DNA of 64,000 bases from Acanthosepion lycidas (GCA_963932145.1 OZ010616.1:47923427-47987426); one strand, 5' to 3'. Positions 31,768 through 44,546 are shown, counted from the first letter of the stretch. The notes: generated by a model from the sequence alone, not told the origin. Translations and numbers: made by a program.

Positions 31768-31840
31768 AATCCTGGTGAGCCAGGAACTACCTACCTAGGC
31801 TTAACCTAAATGGATCTTGAAGTTAAGCTGACTGAATTGC
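31764..31840 (-). ncRNA. Decayed relative of the ribozyme at 44543
   Basis: Minus strand: ...AAGATCC-ATTTA-GGT, TAAGCC, TAGGTAGGTAGTTCCTGGCTC. It aligns with TGATCC-GCTTA-GGT, GAAACC, TTGGTAGGTTTTGTCTGGCTC at 44543-44626, but CTGATGA and GAAA are both mutated. Confidence 0.4.
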
Positions 31841-32479
31841 AAAGGAACATATTTATGGATAAAAGCAACCACTAAAAACTAAAATTAGTATAAAACATAA
31901 AATGAGAATAAAACCACAGAACAAAGTAAATAAATAATACTTTTATTCCAATAACCATGCTTTCTTATGTTTACACCCATTAAAGATTTCAGATCTTTGC
32001 TTAAGATAGCTGGTTTGCTAAAAGTAGCAAATGGCTACCTTCTCCATGCATAATAGGTAATATTTATTACAGGCTTTATATTTGTAACGTTTTTTTTATT
32101 TCCCATTTTAAAATTGAATTGATTTCTTCTTCTTGCTTTTATTTTCTTTTTTTCCAAATTTTTTTCTTTCAAATTTTTTTCTTTCAAATTTTTTTCTTTT
32201 AAATTTTTTTCTACTTGTTTTAAGATATTTTTGTCTGCAAATTGTGTTATCTGAGTTTTTTTTTTACACCAACTGAGTATAGTTATTAACATAATAAAAT
32301 ATATGTGTGTGTGTGTATGTGTGTGTATGTGTGTTTCATTGAATGTGTCTGACAAGGAAAATCTTATTTTTTTATAAAGTTTTCCTGATGTTCTTATATT
32401 TTCTATTTGCATTGCAGATCAGACAGTGTAGAAACTGTCTATAATGATTATTGCCCCAAGCACTTTTGGAGAATTCATT
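31841..32479. other. Unassigned spacer
   Basis: Includes four TTTTTTTCTTTYAAA-like T-rich units at 32150-32215 and a short TG run at 32303-32334. Confidence 0.5.
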
Positions 32480-33080
32480 AGCCATTTTCAAGGTGTTAAA
32501 TGTTAATGCTTTTTTCAATGTTTTGGTTCTAAGGTGCACATTGTGTCAATGGTAGAAATTCTAATCTGTGTGAGATAAATATGGTTGTGCTACCATGTCA
32601 AGGTGTTTCTATTTAGAAAGTTTTTCACTGCTATTTTATATCTTTGTGGACATTCACCTTTATAGTTTGGGAGGCAACCATTCTTATTAGTATTTTTTAT
32701 ATTAGTAGATATTAAATGCATTTTGATAAAGTTCTGTGTAAGTGTCAAGGAATAGTATTTTATTATTAGCACAGAGTTCATATGAGAATTTTAGAGCAGA
32801 GTTTTTTACAAAAGTTGATAGTTTTGTTATTTGTTATTTCTTGCTTGTATAATAATGTCATCAATATCCTTTTTATAGATTTCTGCTTTACTGTTATTTT
32901 GAACATTTTATTTTCAACATGTGTCTTGTGAAATTTAGAGAAGACATGACCTAGGGCATTGCCCAAAGTAATTCTGTTGATCAGGGTGTAGATGTTTCCT
33001 TTACAGTCATAGAAGGAGGCTTAGTTGTACAAGCAAGGAATAATTTCTGAAGAATTGTTGATTTTTAGAATTCTTATGAG
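32480..33080 (-). pseudogene. Second Penelope-like RT fragment
   Basis: Minus strand: INRITLGNALGHVFSKFH (box B, eroded), VENKMFKITV, then after a one-base shift YKKDIDDIIIQ (box C with both Asp retained, near 32855-32875), and further on NKNGCLPNYKGECPQRYKIAV-NFLNR. The latter corresponds to the post-box region ECPxRYKxxV of Penelope-like RTs. Distinct in sequence from the copy at 22490-23703. No endonuclease recognised. Confidence 0.7.
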
Positions 33081-33284
33081 ATTTTCTTTATCGCATTAAA
33101 TGAAATATTTATAAAAGAAAGGTTGCAGCAATATATGTGTGTGTGTATGTGTATTTGGGCATGATGATGATCTTCAAACCTTTTTAATGACGCTTACAGA
33201 TCATCATCAGAACTGAAAAGGCACATGATGAAATGCAGGAGAGTTGTAGGGCATGCAAGGAGTTTATAAGTAAGATCAGACAAT

Positions 33285-33320
<36 letters not shown>

Positions 33321-33323
<3 letters not shown>

Positions 33324-33835
33324 AGACATTTTTATGTTTATACATTCTATTTTATAGATACAAATATTTAAGTAAATACTCTGTTTATAATAAACAGTAT
33401 TAACAACATTTATCAGCCTGAATGTCCAAGAAATTGTCATAGAAAATTTATAAACATAAAAATGTCTTAATAATAATTGTCGGACTTTGTCCATTTCATA
33501 ATGTGTGACATCATTTGTTTACATTTAGATACATATTGAGCAGATATGAATGTATGTGAGAAAATCATGAAAAATTGTAGTTGAAAAACGCTCCTCTGTA
33601 GTGAAATTGGTAAAAAGCATGTCAGGTTATATGACGGTTCCATATAGTCTCCAGGTACAATTCCTGTTGGAGAATGCATATTTTCTATGAAAATTTCTTG
33701 GACATTCAGGCCGGTAAATGTTGTTAATACTGTTTATTACAAACAGAGCATTTACTTAAATATTTGTATCTATAAAAAGAATGTATAAACATAAAAATGT
33801 CCTATAAATAATTGTCGGACTTTGTCCATTTTATA

Positions 33836-33838
<3 letters not shown>
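33321..33838 (+). mobile_element. Palindrome-flanked SINE (AGGC-GGTA family)
   Basis: Arms 33321-33450 and 33680-33803 are inverse copies (about 125 bp, roughly 90% by eye). Between them lies a tRNA-like head (33592-33672) with B box-like GGTACAATTCC. A direct repeat containing AATTGTCGGACTTTGTCCATTT follows both arms (33447-33504 and 33783-33838). Confidence 0.8.
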
Positions 33839-33998
<160 letters not shown>

Positions 33999-34013
33999 GA
34001 ATGCTGAAAATGT

Positions 34014-34975
34014 TCACTTATATCACAATGATGATAATAGCTGTTGCAATGTTAATAGTTATTGAAATAATGACAATGAAGATGATGATAGTGACAATGA
34101 TGATGATGAGGATGACTGTTACAGTGTTTATATTAGTGTATATGGAGATGATGTTTCTTGCACTGAATATGACTGTTGTAATTGTGATTGTACTGATGTT
34201 GCCATGATGATTATTATTGTTATTGCACAGACTATAATCATTGCAGTGATAACAGCAATTTGATGTTGATGATTATGGCTGTTGTACTGATGATCATTGT
34301 TGCAATTATAATGTTAATGGCTGTTGCAATGGTGATGATGATGCCTTCTACAGTGATGATGATGATGACTATTGCAATGATGACAAATCTTGCAGTGATG
34401 TTGACTGTTGCAGCAAAAATGACGACGATGATGATGATATTAATGATGGCAGTTACAAAGATGATGATGATTGCAATTGCAGTGATTATGATTGTTGCAG
34501 TGATGATGACTTTGACAATGATAATGATGATGACTGTTGCAATGATGATGGCGATGACTGTTGTAATAATGATGGTGATGGCTGTTGCAGTGAAGATGAC
34601 TACCACTGTTATTATTATGACAGTTGTTAAAGCGGCAACAACTCTTATACTGATGACGATGATGGTGACTCTTCTTATATCATAGGCTGTTGGTAAAAGG
34701 ATTATGTATATTGCTGTGATGATAATGATGACTGTGACAATGACAATTATGATAGTTATTAATTTGATGATGATGACTACTACATCGATTATAGTATTGA
34801 TTGCAGTGGTAATAATTGTAGTTATTCTGGTGGAGAAGGTAGTACCTATTCCAATGATGGTCATCAGTGCTATGATGATGATACATATGGCTGTTGTGAT
34901 GGTCATATTGATGACAGTTGCAGTAAAATGATAATGGTTTTTGTGGTAATGATGCTGTTAATATTGCAGTGTTGA
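34014..34975 (+). repeat. Imperfect GATGAT / GACTGTTGCAGT array
   Basis: Nearly 1 kb of loosely repeated units with GATGATGATGA followed by TGTTGCA(G/A)TGATG at 20-40 bp spacing. Long Met/Ile/Thr frames on both strands result from the repeat. Confidence 0.85.
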
Positions 34976-35589
34976 TGATTAATGCAGATATTTTTATAAA
35001 ATTCTCATGTTATATAACCCTTTTCCTATAAAATTATTCTTTTACGAGAAAGGTTTCTAATCTATAATTTTAAATATTTTTATCTGGGTGATATTTCTGC
35101 CTGAAACAGAAAGCTACCAGAACATTAGTTAATGAATGCTTACCATCTTTCAGACTGAAGAGTATATTTTTCAGTGTTCAGTTCAAATGATTTCCCATAA
35201 TTCCCCAAAATTTCAAACTTTTGAATTTAACACTTATGCATGGGAAAGAGTAATATAGTTGATGAGGAGAGGTTCAAACTTATATTTTTTCATGTCAAAG
35301 GGCAAAGAAAGCCAAAAGAAGCAAAAGGTATAGATTTAGTGAAAATAATTTCATACATCTATTTCAACATACATCAATCAGAATAAACAGATGTAGGCTT
35401 CTGTCTGATTCTTACTCTGCCCACATCTCTGACACCCATTGGACATTTTGACATAAAATATATAACAACAAAGAAGCCGGGGAAAACTAGGGCCATGTAA
35501 GAGGAACATGTAAAATATCAACAATGTATTGTTTTGGTCTGTGAAATAGATCATATTAAATTTCACTTCGTACAAGGCTCGAGAGTCAC
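34976..35589. other. Unassigned spacer
   Basis: No gene recognised. Confidence 0.5.
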
Positions 35590-36035
35590 TCAGGGTAGAA
35601 GTTTACAGTTAAAATTGTTATACTGAAGGAAAGGTGATAGGAAATTAAAATTATCAGGATAAAGAGAACATTGCATGAGTTTCCTTGATTTGAAGACATC
35701 AAGATTGAAATGTTCAGAAAGTGCCCAAATGTGAGCCTTTCCCACAAGTGGCATTTTTTGAGAAAAAACTTTCTGATTGTAACTTTCTTTTAACTCCATA
35801 AAAGTGGTGTGGAATGTCCTAGCTGTGAAGGTTGGAACTAAGGAATGAAGCATATCAAAGCATTTACCATAAAATAGAGACAGACTTACAACATTGCATC
35901 TGTGTGAAAGAGGCTGCAGAGTGGAGAAAAAGTTTTCCTCCATAAGACTACATGAATTATTTTGAACTCTGTCAAAGCTAGAAAGTGAAGACTGAGCAGC
36001 TCCAGCCTAGAAATGGCAGTGATACTCCATATTTA
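35590..36035 (-). pseudogene. LINE reverse transcriptase tail (CR1/L2/jockey-like)
   Basis: Minus strand: MEYHCHF, AGAAQSSLSSFDRVQ, then a 117-codon frame with LQPLSHRCNVVSLSLFYGKCFD, SLVPTF, and a hydrophobic end with FNLDVFKSR. It is the same thumb/C-terminal region as at 30110-30600, from another copy. Catalytic boxes absent. Confidence 0.75.
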
Positions 36036-36434
36036 ATCTAATCTAACACTTATAAAAATAAAAGATTTCAGAAGGTGCTAATACTTTCAAGAGCAATAGA
36101 ATGAACTGACTATTTTTCCATTCTATCTTTAGCAATGGATTATATGTATTATATATCCACTTGAAGTTTTGAATGAACTTGAGACCAAAAGTATGAAATC
36201 TCATTGAGAGTGAAGCAGGAGAAAATCAATGTTGACTGTGCAAGATCATTCAAATCTAATAAACATATATAGAACAAAAAAGTCACACTGGCCAAAATAT
36301 TCTTCAAAGACTTAGATTAACCAAACCATCTAAAAATGTACATAGTAAAAAAAAAATAAAATACAATGTAAAAACGTATCTTCCCAAAATATATCCTTTG
36401 CTGTAAATTAGATTTCATTTTCATTCATCATACA
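36036..36434. other. Unassigned spacer
   Basis: No feature recognised. Confidence 0.5.
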
Positions 36435-37354
36435 TGTTGGATGGATGTCAGCATTAAGAAAGCAAAACCCAATATAAAAATTATTCTTCTGTGCAGGGTT
36501 TTCAAAACAAATCCCTGCAAAGATATAAAATACAATACCCAATCATGACTATTTCTGCCCCACTCCCCAAAAAGATGATTCTGGGTGCCACTAGGTTTAC
36601 TTATAAGAAAGCCCCTCATCTGCAGAACCTGGCTGACAATAGTGAACTCACATCATCACCACCATAACTGCTTCTCTTATCATCACCACCATGATCTTGG
36701 TCAATCTACTGTAACAGCAACCAGATTCCTGACTTCACCTGTTTATTCACGCATCAACACTGGCAGTCTCTTGACATCACTAACATGATTTCAGTCAATA
36801 AACCACTCAAAGAAGTTTCACGAATCTACTACAGGCCTCTCTCATCATCACATTTAAAATGGCTTCAAGCTCTTGGCCTTAGCAAGTATCTGTGTTCTTC
36901 AAACCTTGTAAACTGACACTACAGAATCATGAACAAATAACTCTACTAAACAATGGAAACCATATCACTTGAAGACTTTCAAACAGCAGCCACAACTGAA
37001 ATGACTATCACTTGTAACTCAAAAAGAAAATTATGACATAATCACAATGTTGATATTCCACACTACTTAAAACAAAAAGTTAGTAAGGAAGTTCCTTACT
37101 GTGACCTTGGTCAACTGACCTGTCAGCGCACCTTACCAGGCCTTACCAAGCCCACCAATGACACTCAACTCCTTCAACCGACTGTATGTATACCTTGTGA
37201 ATTCATACCGGTGAATCCACAATGGACAGATCCTTTTACACAACTATGTTTGCTGGCCTTGAACATTATACATATATTCTGAAAATTGGTCAATATACTC
37301 TTTTTAAAATTTTAATTCTTCATTTCTTCATTTGCAAACATGCTGGTTATAACA
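36435..37354 (+). repeat. Long terminal repeat-like element, family B, most complete copy
   Basis: Starts TGTTGGATGG and ends GGTTATAACA. Both ends, and internal stretches such as AATACAATA-CCAATCATGA and TATATTCTGAAAATTG-TCAATA, recur at 50898-51526. A partial inverse copy lies at 42689-42803 plus 43328-43410. No internal coding region adjoins it, so it may be a solo LTR. No matching target duplication is evident. Confidence 0.65.
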
Positions 37355-37410
37355 ATATTTTCAAGCTTAACTTGGTAAAACAATCTTTCTTATGATGATT
37401 ATTATTAAAA

Positions 37411-39245
37411 ATGTAGACATAATGTCTCACTGACAATAATATATTCTCAAGGTCTTGTGAAGATTAGACTAAAGACACATAAGCTGCAAAACCTTTGGCT
37501 AGATTACGGAAATCTTAATAAATATTTACATAACATAATAAACTACTAATCCTTTACATACAGAATAAAGCATCAAGTAAATTTAGTAAATATCTTGAAA
37601 ATATTGAATCTACAAAAATTGACCAAGGTCTGATGCCCAATGGAAATTACAAAAATCTATATCAGATTATGCAAATCATACTAAAACCTAGATAGTAATA
37701 ATGTGAATCAATTCATGGTACACTTTGCAAGATGAAATAAAACTTACTAATTTTCTATATAACATTAAAAGTCAGCTGACTTATTCTTGATTTTCTTAGC
37801 AAGATTAAGTAAAATTTACAAATAATCTACATAACAATAAAAGTCTCACTGGCTAAATTATTCTTGATCAACTTACCAGGATTAAGCAAAATTTACCAAT
37901 ACTTTAAAAAACAATAAAAGCCTCATTGACTGGACTAATCTTGAAGTCTTGAGATGAAGTAAAATTTATTAATACTCTACATGAGAATTCTTAATCTTAG
38001 CAGAATTAAGCAAAATTTATTAATTTTCTACATAACAATAAAAGCCTGCTAATAATCTACATACCAAAGTCTTTAGCAGGATAAAGCAAAATTTGTTAAT
38101 AATCCACATAACAATGAAAGCTTCATTAGTTGAACTATCCTTAAAATCCTTAGCAGGATAGAACAAATTTACAAATAGTCTACATAGGAATAAAAGGCTA
38201 CTAATAATCTACAATAGTAATAATGTGAATCAATTCATGGAGCAATTTGCAGGATCAAGCAAAATTTACTAATTTCATAAAAGCTTCAATATCTGACCTA
38301 GTCTTGATCTCCTTGGCAGGTTTAAGCAAAATTTACAGATAATCTCTATAATAATAATACTCCTTCAGCTCAAATATTATTGAGGTTTTTACATAGATTC
38401 AGCAAAATTTACAGATAATCTCTATAATAATAATACCCCTTCAGCTCACATATTATTGAGGTTTTCACATAGATTCAGCAAAATTTACAGATAATCTCTA
38501 CAACAATAAAGCCCCTAATATTAATGTCATTAGTAGGATTGAGTAAAATTTATGAATAATCTCTATAACACAAAAAAATACATTGGTTGACCAACACTTG
38601 AATTTTTTAGCTCAATTAAGCAAAATTTACAAATAATCTCCATAACAGTAACATCTCATTAGATATTGTTAGCAGGATTAAGCAACATTTTCAAATCATT
38701 GACATTATAATGAGAGACTCATTGGTTTACTTATTCTTGAAGTCATTTAAACAAAATTTATATATAATCTCAAAAACAATGAAATCCTCATTAGCTGACC
38801 TATTCCTCAAGTCTTTAGCAGGATTAAGCAAAATTTATGCATAATCACCAAAACAATAAAGCCCATTGGCTAACCTACACTTTATGTCCTTAGCAGGATT
38901 AAGCAAAATTTACAAGTAATCTATAAAACAATAAAGCTCCATTGGCTGATGTTTTCTTAAATTTTTAGCAGGATTAAGTAAAATTTATGAATAATTTCCA
39001 AAACAATAAAGCACAATTGGCTGAGCTACTCTTGAAGTCTTTATTAAGATTAAGCAACATTTATGAATAATCTCTATAAAAATAGGGCCCTATTAGCTGA
39101 CATATTCTTGAAGTCTTTAGCAGGAAAAAGCAAAATTTACAAATAATCTCCAAAACAATGAAAGCCTTATTAGCTGACCTATTCTTGGGGTTTTAGTATG
39201 ATTAAACAAAATTTACCAATAATCACTATAACAATAAAGTGTTCC
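37411..39245 (+). repeat. ~1.8-kb satellite array, units of roughly 70-80 bp
   Basis: About 22-24 diverged units. The consensus reads roughly TTAGCAGGATTAAGCAAAATTTAC, AATAATCTCCATAACAATAAAG, CCTCATTGGCTGACCTATTCTTGAAGT. Some units are shortened. Two adjacent units near 38330-38500 are nearly identical to each other, indicating recent local duplication. Each unit carries an AATAAA. Confidence 0.92.
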
Positions 39246-39247
39246 TG

Positions 39248-39248
39248 G

Positions 39249-39284
<36 letters not shown>

Positions 39285-39496
39285 ATTTAGGTAGCATATT
39301 TTCATTCAAGCATATTTGGTTAAAAACATGAGAGTAAAAGAAAAAAAAGAGGTGATTAAAAGTACTTAGGAAAATAAAAATTATTTAAAAGAAAATTTTG
39401 GAATTTTTCTTAATCAATTTTCTACAGACACCAAGAACTTAATTTGTGGACTTGAAAGGATTAAAACTAAAATGAATAGACATAATATGTCTAAAT

Positions 39497-39546
<50 letters not shown>

Positions 39547-39547
39547 T
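39248..39547. repeat. TG and TA microsatellites around a short spacer
   Basis: TA/TG at 39252-39286 and TA at 39503-39545. Confidence 0.92.
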
Positions 39548-40278
39548 AGCAGCATGGCCCGGCGTTGCCCGTGCTTGATTCAAAAATCGTACGACTCATA
39601 CAGCAATCGCTATCACTTGACTTAAAATATTTTTGCACTTCCTTGCCTTTAAAGGGGTGCCCTTTGCCATGCTGATGCTGCTACATGCCTTACTTCTTGC
39701 CTATCTCACACTGAATATTTTTTCTAAGCTCTATACTAAACATTAAATCTGTTATGAAAAAAGAACTAAACAAAATGAACACAAAACGATCAGCTTCAAA
39801 AAAGGACATGTAACTGAAAAAAATGAATGAAAAAAGAATGTTAGCAACAAATACTTTTTCACACCCAACCCAGTTCTGTGGAATCAGAATCAATGTTGAG
39901 TTTAAGCAAGCGAATGAGCCAATTGGAGTAAAGTGCCATGTAGATTTAAATTTTTCCCACTTGTGACGAAAGCAGCTATCGATTTTTTTTGCATGCTAGC
40001 ATGCTAGTTAACATTTGTGTCAGTCAGCTGTTGGCTCTCATGCTGGCCAATAGAATCTTCCTGCCTATTCATGGCAGCCAGCTATAAGCTCTCACTCTGG
40101 CCAGTACAAAATGGCCGCAAACTACATGAAAACTGCTGTAGAAGCATGAAAAAATTGATTATTTCCACTATCGATGGGAGTTGGGAAATGCAAAATTGGT
40201 CTTGGCCTTTCCACTAACTTGGAGCATGTGCATGTAAATTTTGGTGCAAATCTGTCAAAAATTGTGGCAGTGCATTCG

Positions 40279-40283
<5 letters not shown>
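39548..40283 (+). mobile_element. Interspersed repeat bounded by (TA)n and (CA)n
   Basis: Begins right after (TA)n with CTAGCAGCATGGCCCGG and CGTTGCCCG, a motif I know as recurrent in many aquatic animal genomes, and ends in AATTGTGGCAGTGCATTCGTT followed by (CA)30. The end resembles 3' ends of some LINE-mobilised repeats. No ORF. Family not assigned. Confidence 0.5.

Positions 40284-40343
<60 letters not shown>
40284..40343. repeat. (CA)n microsatellite
   Basis: About 60 bp of CA. Confidence 0.98.
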
Positions 40344-40347
<4 letters not shown>

Positions 40348-40359
40348 CATCCTGCCTTT

Positions 40360-40468
40360 TATATATATATATATATATATTTTAATATCAAGTATGTGGT
40401 GCAGTTTAATTTACATGAATCATTCATACAAACTTCTATATCTGTTTTTTGTATGAATGATTCATGTA

Positions 40469-40525
<57 letters not shown>
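40360..40525. repeat. Two (TA)n runs enclosing a 22-bp perfect hairpin
   Basis: TTACATGAATCATTCATACAAA (21-22 bp; 40411-40432) is exactly repeated in inverse at 40448-40469, with a 15-base loop. TA runs flank it at 40361-40380 and 40472-40524. Confidence 0.9.
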
Positions 40526-40526
<1 letters not shown>

Positions 40527-41214
40527 CCTTAAATATAGAAAAACACACTCTTTAAAGGATTCTTTTTCAACCAATACTCCGTTAATATCTTCTTAAATAA
40601 ACAAAATGAAATAAATTTGCACAGTGAAACCCAATATATACAGACGGGTTAAATGAGGGACCACAACTAAAATTGAAATTTATTACTAAAACAAGGAAAA
40701 AAAGAATATTGCAATAAACCAAATTACATAGGTCCCTATTGATTATAAAATAGGAAAATTTTTACTTTGGTTTATGAATTTAAATGTCTGTATTAGGCTG
40801 ACTATGTAGTGTTAACCAAGCACAGATTGGACGACATGTGCCTGCCAATATTAGATGAGGTGTTGCAAACAGCAGCACACATTTGACTCAAGTGATTTGT
40901 GAGTCACCTATTGGGCAGCATTTGATAGATAAACCAGGATGTGCTGTCAAGTACATGGATACAGCATTTACCATTTTATGCAGAATATATTCAGCCAAAC
41001 ACTTGCGAATCTTGGAGCAGTATATATAAAGTTACATCAACTGACTCTGTATAGGCAGAAAGAATTTTGTTCAATCTCTGTTTCTGTTTGGAGGGCTGTA
41101 AGTAAAACTGTGTGTGTATGTGTATGCATAGATAGATAGATATACTGAAATATTTTTCTTTCCATCTACATGTATATATAGTAATTTACTGAGTATAGCT
41201 TAGATGTGGTACAA
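40526..41214. other. Unassigned spacer
   Basis: No feature recognised. Confidence 0.5.
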
Positions 41215-41315
41215 GGCTAAAAGTGTGATAAACTCAGTGAGGATTGAACTCACTAACCAGTCATTGTTGAGTTAATGAGACAAGATTGCCCAATCTCAAA
41301 GTATATATGGAATCA
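41215..41315 (-). mobile_element. tRNA-derived SINE head
   Basis: On the minus strand, TTGTCTCATTAACTCAAC serves as an A box-like region and GAGTTCAATCCTC (41245-41257) is a close B box. Flanks are AT-rich. Body not traced. Confidence 0.5.
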
Positions 41316-42688
41316 TATTATATATCAATAAACTTAATTTTATGCTTGTGTGCATAAAGTCTTTTTTAATTCTAAACTTTATATTAAGAATGTGAAAGGA
41401 GCCTGTACCAATTTAATGTAAAAACATTTCTGTTTATATGAGCATCAAGAAAGCATTTTAATAATTAATAAAATATAAGTCCCATGAAATAATTAACAAG
41501 GAGATTTTACAAGATTTGGCTTATGTAAGTGTTCTTTAGTTATATTTCTTTTATGAGAAACCTGTCCAAACCTGCTGAAAGCTGCTAAATATATCATGGA
41601 CACTCTTAAAACTGAACTGAATTAAGATCATATTTAATCTTTAAAATCAATGCATGTATTTGAAAGATCCATTGAATTTATGAAGGAACTAAATAACAAA
41701 TTATGTTCTTAAGATAATGCATTAGATAAATTTCTTATAATTTCTAAGTCTATAACTGAGACAGTTTTAATTTTTGCTATGAGTTTATTTAAAGTGTATT
41801 CATGGCCTTAACCTTTATGGCTGGCTAAAATAAAGAAACTCCTCAGTGTTGGAAGGTAGTAGCCAAACTAGTACATATGGTAAACCTACCATTGGTAGAA
41901 TTCTACTGATTATAACAACAATAACTGTTAATGTTTACCTTTTATTTATTCATAATATGTATATAATATTATATACCAATATTTTATTAGTTATGTAAAC
42001 TGGAGTTTGGCAAAAATGTTGGATTTTACATTCAAAATGAATGAACATGTAGTGAATGTTTTTTTGGAAGGTTTATTTTCTTTTGTATACAAATTTGTAC
42101 CCTTCTTGCAAGTCAGTGTTCTTAGTTCATGGTAAATTAGGACAGAGAAAGAGAGGAAGAGAGTGAGGAGAGGGAGAGAGAGAAGGAGAGAGAGAGAGAG
42201 TAAAGCTCTTCTTTCTTTGTAGTTGGCAGTCATTGGGATTAATTCTTTGGTTATTAGAGGAGTAAATCACCTCTCCCCCTATTGAGATCCTGTTAGAGTT
42301 TTGACTACTGATTTTGTTACCACTTTTTCTCCATTAGATTTTCTTAACTACTTTATCATAGTAATTGTTGTACTTGAAGTTGCCTATCTTTTTTAGAGTA
42401 AAAATTTTCATTAATCCATATTCAACAAAGTTAGTTGCAAAACAATACAGAAAACACGACAGTTCCTTTCTGGCTGGTTGTATTCAGTACAACTTAATAT
42501 CTAGACACATACAGTAATGGTAAAATAAGTCACATCATTATAAACAACCATTTGGCATTCATTGACCAAGCAGCCAGTGCTGCTGCTGCCTGAAATTTAT
42601 AAGATCTTTCTCTGAAAAATATTTTTTCAGGAAAATAAGTTTTTCAAGTCCAGTTTTTGCTATTTCTCTTTTATTGATTGTGAGTAGC
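41316..42688. other. Unassigned spacer
   Basis: (GA)n at 42145-42200. No gene recognised. Confidence 0.5.
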
Positions 42689-43410
42689 TTTCTTACTAAC
42701 TTTTTGTTTAAAGTAGTGTGGAATATCAACATTGTGATTATGTCATTATTTTCTTTTTGAGTTACAAGTGATAGTCATTTTAGTTGTTGCTGCTGTTGAC
42801 AGTTGTTATAAAATAAAATAAGACATATCTTGGCTGATTTGCAGGCAAATAAACTAACATACACAAGAACGAGAGCCGGATGTGAACGGGACAAGGCCCT
42901 GTCACAAAATGACTATTATCGTTGTTACGTATAGGCCCAACGCACAAATTCCGGTCAAAAAATAAAATAATATTTTAAAGTGTTCCTATTTCTCAACCAA
43001 TAAAAATGCTTCCCTCCTAATTATACTTGCATCGTTTTTCGAGCCTGTTAAGCCATAAAAAACACCATAAAAGGGGTTACATGAGGAAGTACAACAGCAG
43101 TCAACAGGAGGCCAGGGAAGAGATCTGTCATGGTCAGTCAGCAGGAGGAGTGCCACGCCAACCAGTGAGAACTACTATGAGAGATCAACCCAGATCAGCA
43201 GCCGGCTTATGAACTATACCACAAGGTAGCTGTCCCAAACCCACATGTTCCTATTGAAATAAATCATGTAAATTTATTTCTGCTGTTGTCGTATTTCTTC
43301 CTTGCAACCATACGCTTGTCTATAACAAAGTCTTCAAGTGATATGGTTTTCATTGTTTGGTAGAGTTCTTTGACTTGCTAAAGCCTAGAGCTTGAAGCCA
43401 TTTTAAATCA
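42689..43410 (-). repeat. Family-B LTR fragment, inverse, split by a solo LTR
   Basis: 42689-42803 and 43328-43410 together match the complement of about 36850-37085 without a gap apart from the inserted 10432-type LTR. Confidence 0.85.
42804..43327 (+). repeat. Solo LTR of the 10432-type gypsy
   Basis: A 524-bp copy starting TGTTATAAAA and ending CTATAACA, with CAGT before and AAGT after, one mismatch in a 4-bp target duplication. The uninterrupted homologous site near 36973-36983 reads AAGT in the same context. Neither PBS nor gag follows, so the element was lost by LTR-LTR recombination. Confidence 0.9.
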
Positions 43411-44504
43411 TAGATCTGCAAATGTTATTATATGTAGCTATTAGTGCATGTAACTTTAATTTTTTCTGAACATCCTGTTTTGTTTCTAATTCCCACTGTA
43501 TCATTAAAATGGTAAAGAATATATCAAATGAAAACTTAATAACATACAATGATGACATAAAAAAGAATAAATTGTGATAATAGAAAAACATTTCTATAAT
43601 AAAAGGCTTCAGTTATTTTTATTTATGTGACAGTTATGTGCAAATATCTATTTCAAAATTTCCTTTTTATTGGTGTTTGCTTGTCTCTAGGCAAATCAAC
43701 TGTAAAAGATTTAAAATAGCTATTAAATTCTTCTTTAGCCTTTTGCCTGAATTTCTCAGATAAGGATTTAAAAAATTCTTTTTTTTTTGTTTTTGTGCCC
43801 ACAATCTATACACCTTCCAGCCTCCTTCAAGTGACTACCCGTCATATCAACTAAACTGTAAGAAAAAAGATTTTATTTAACTTAGGCAAGAATAAAAACA
43901 ACAAAAATAACAATGAATATTTGTCTATTATTTAACTTTTTCTTTTCTTTTTTAAAAATAAAGGACAAACTAATTTATATTGCTGTTTAACAAAAGAACT
44001 TATCAAAATTCACAGATGAAATAAAAAATAAAAGGACATGAAAAAGAAAAAAAATCAAACCTGAATGCAAAATGGATAACAAAAATGCTTGAAAGACTGA
44101 AGCAACTAAATTTAATGTTACTAACCATTTTCAGTGGTGCATACAGAAATTTAATTTGTATCATGTTAACAAATCTATTTTCTTAGATTATTAATAAAAT
44201 TATTAACAACTGACCAACTTCAGTAAAGTTTTGATCATTTGTAATAATATAAAAATATTGTAAAATTTTATGAATTGGAAGAATATTTACTGTATGTATT
44301 ATACTAACGCACATATATATTCATATATGTATGTGCAAGTTAAGACACACAATATTCAAATTTTTCTTTGGACATTTGAACACCATTGTATTGTCAAAGT
44401 TAACACATTTCAGCTATTCCATTTTATAGTATTCTTCAAGTATATAATTCATAAAGAAAGAGTTAACTCTTATGTTTTCTTTACCTATCTGTTTTTCTAC
44501 TTCT

Positions 44505-44506
<2 letters not shown>
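43411..44506. other. Unassigned spacer
   Basis: No feature recognised. Confidence 0.5.

Positions 44507-44542
<36 letters not shown>

Positions 44543-44546
<4 letters not shown>

Noticed and set aside
33163..33207. GATGATGATCT hairpin near CTGATGATGATCTG (minus) as a hammerhead
   Set aside because: GAAA is absent (GAAG instead) and the spacing is too long; simple short inverse repeat.
34238..34906. 222-codon minus-strand frame
   Set aside because: Ile/Thr low-complexity product of a GATGA-type array; no domain or codon bias.
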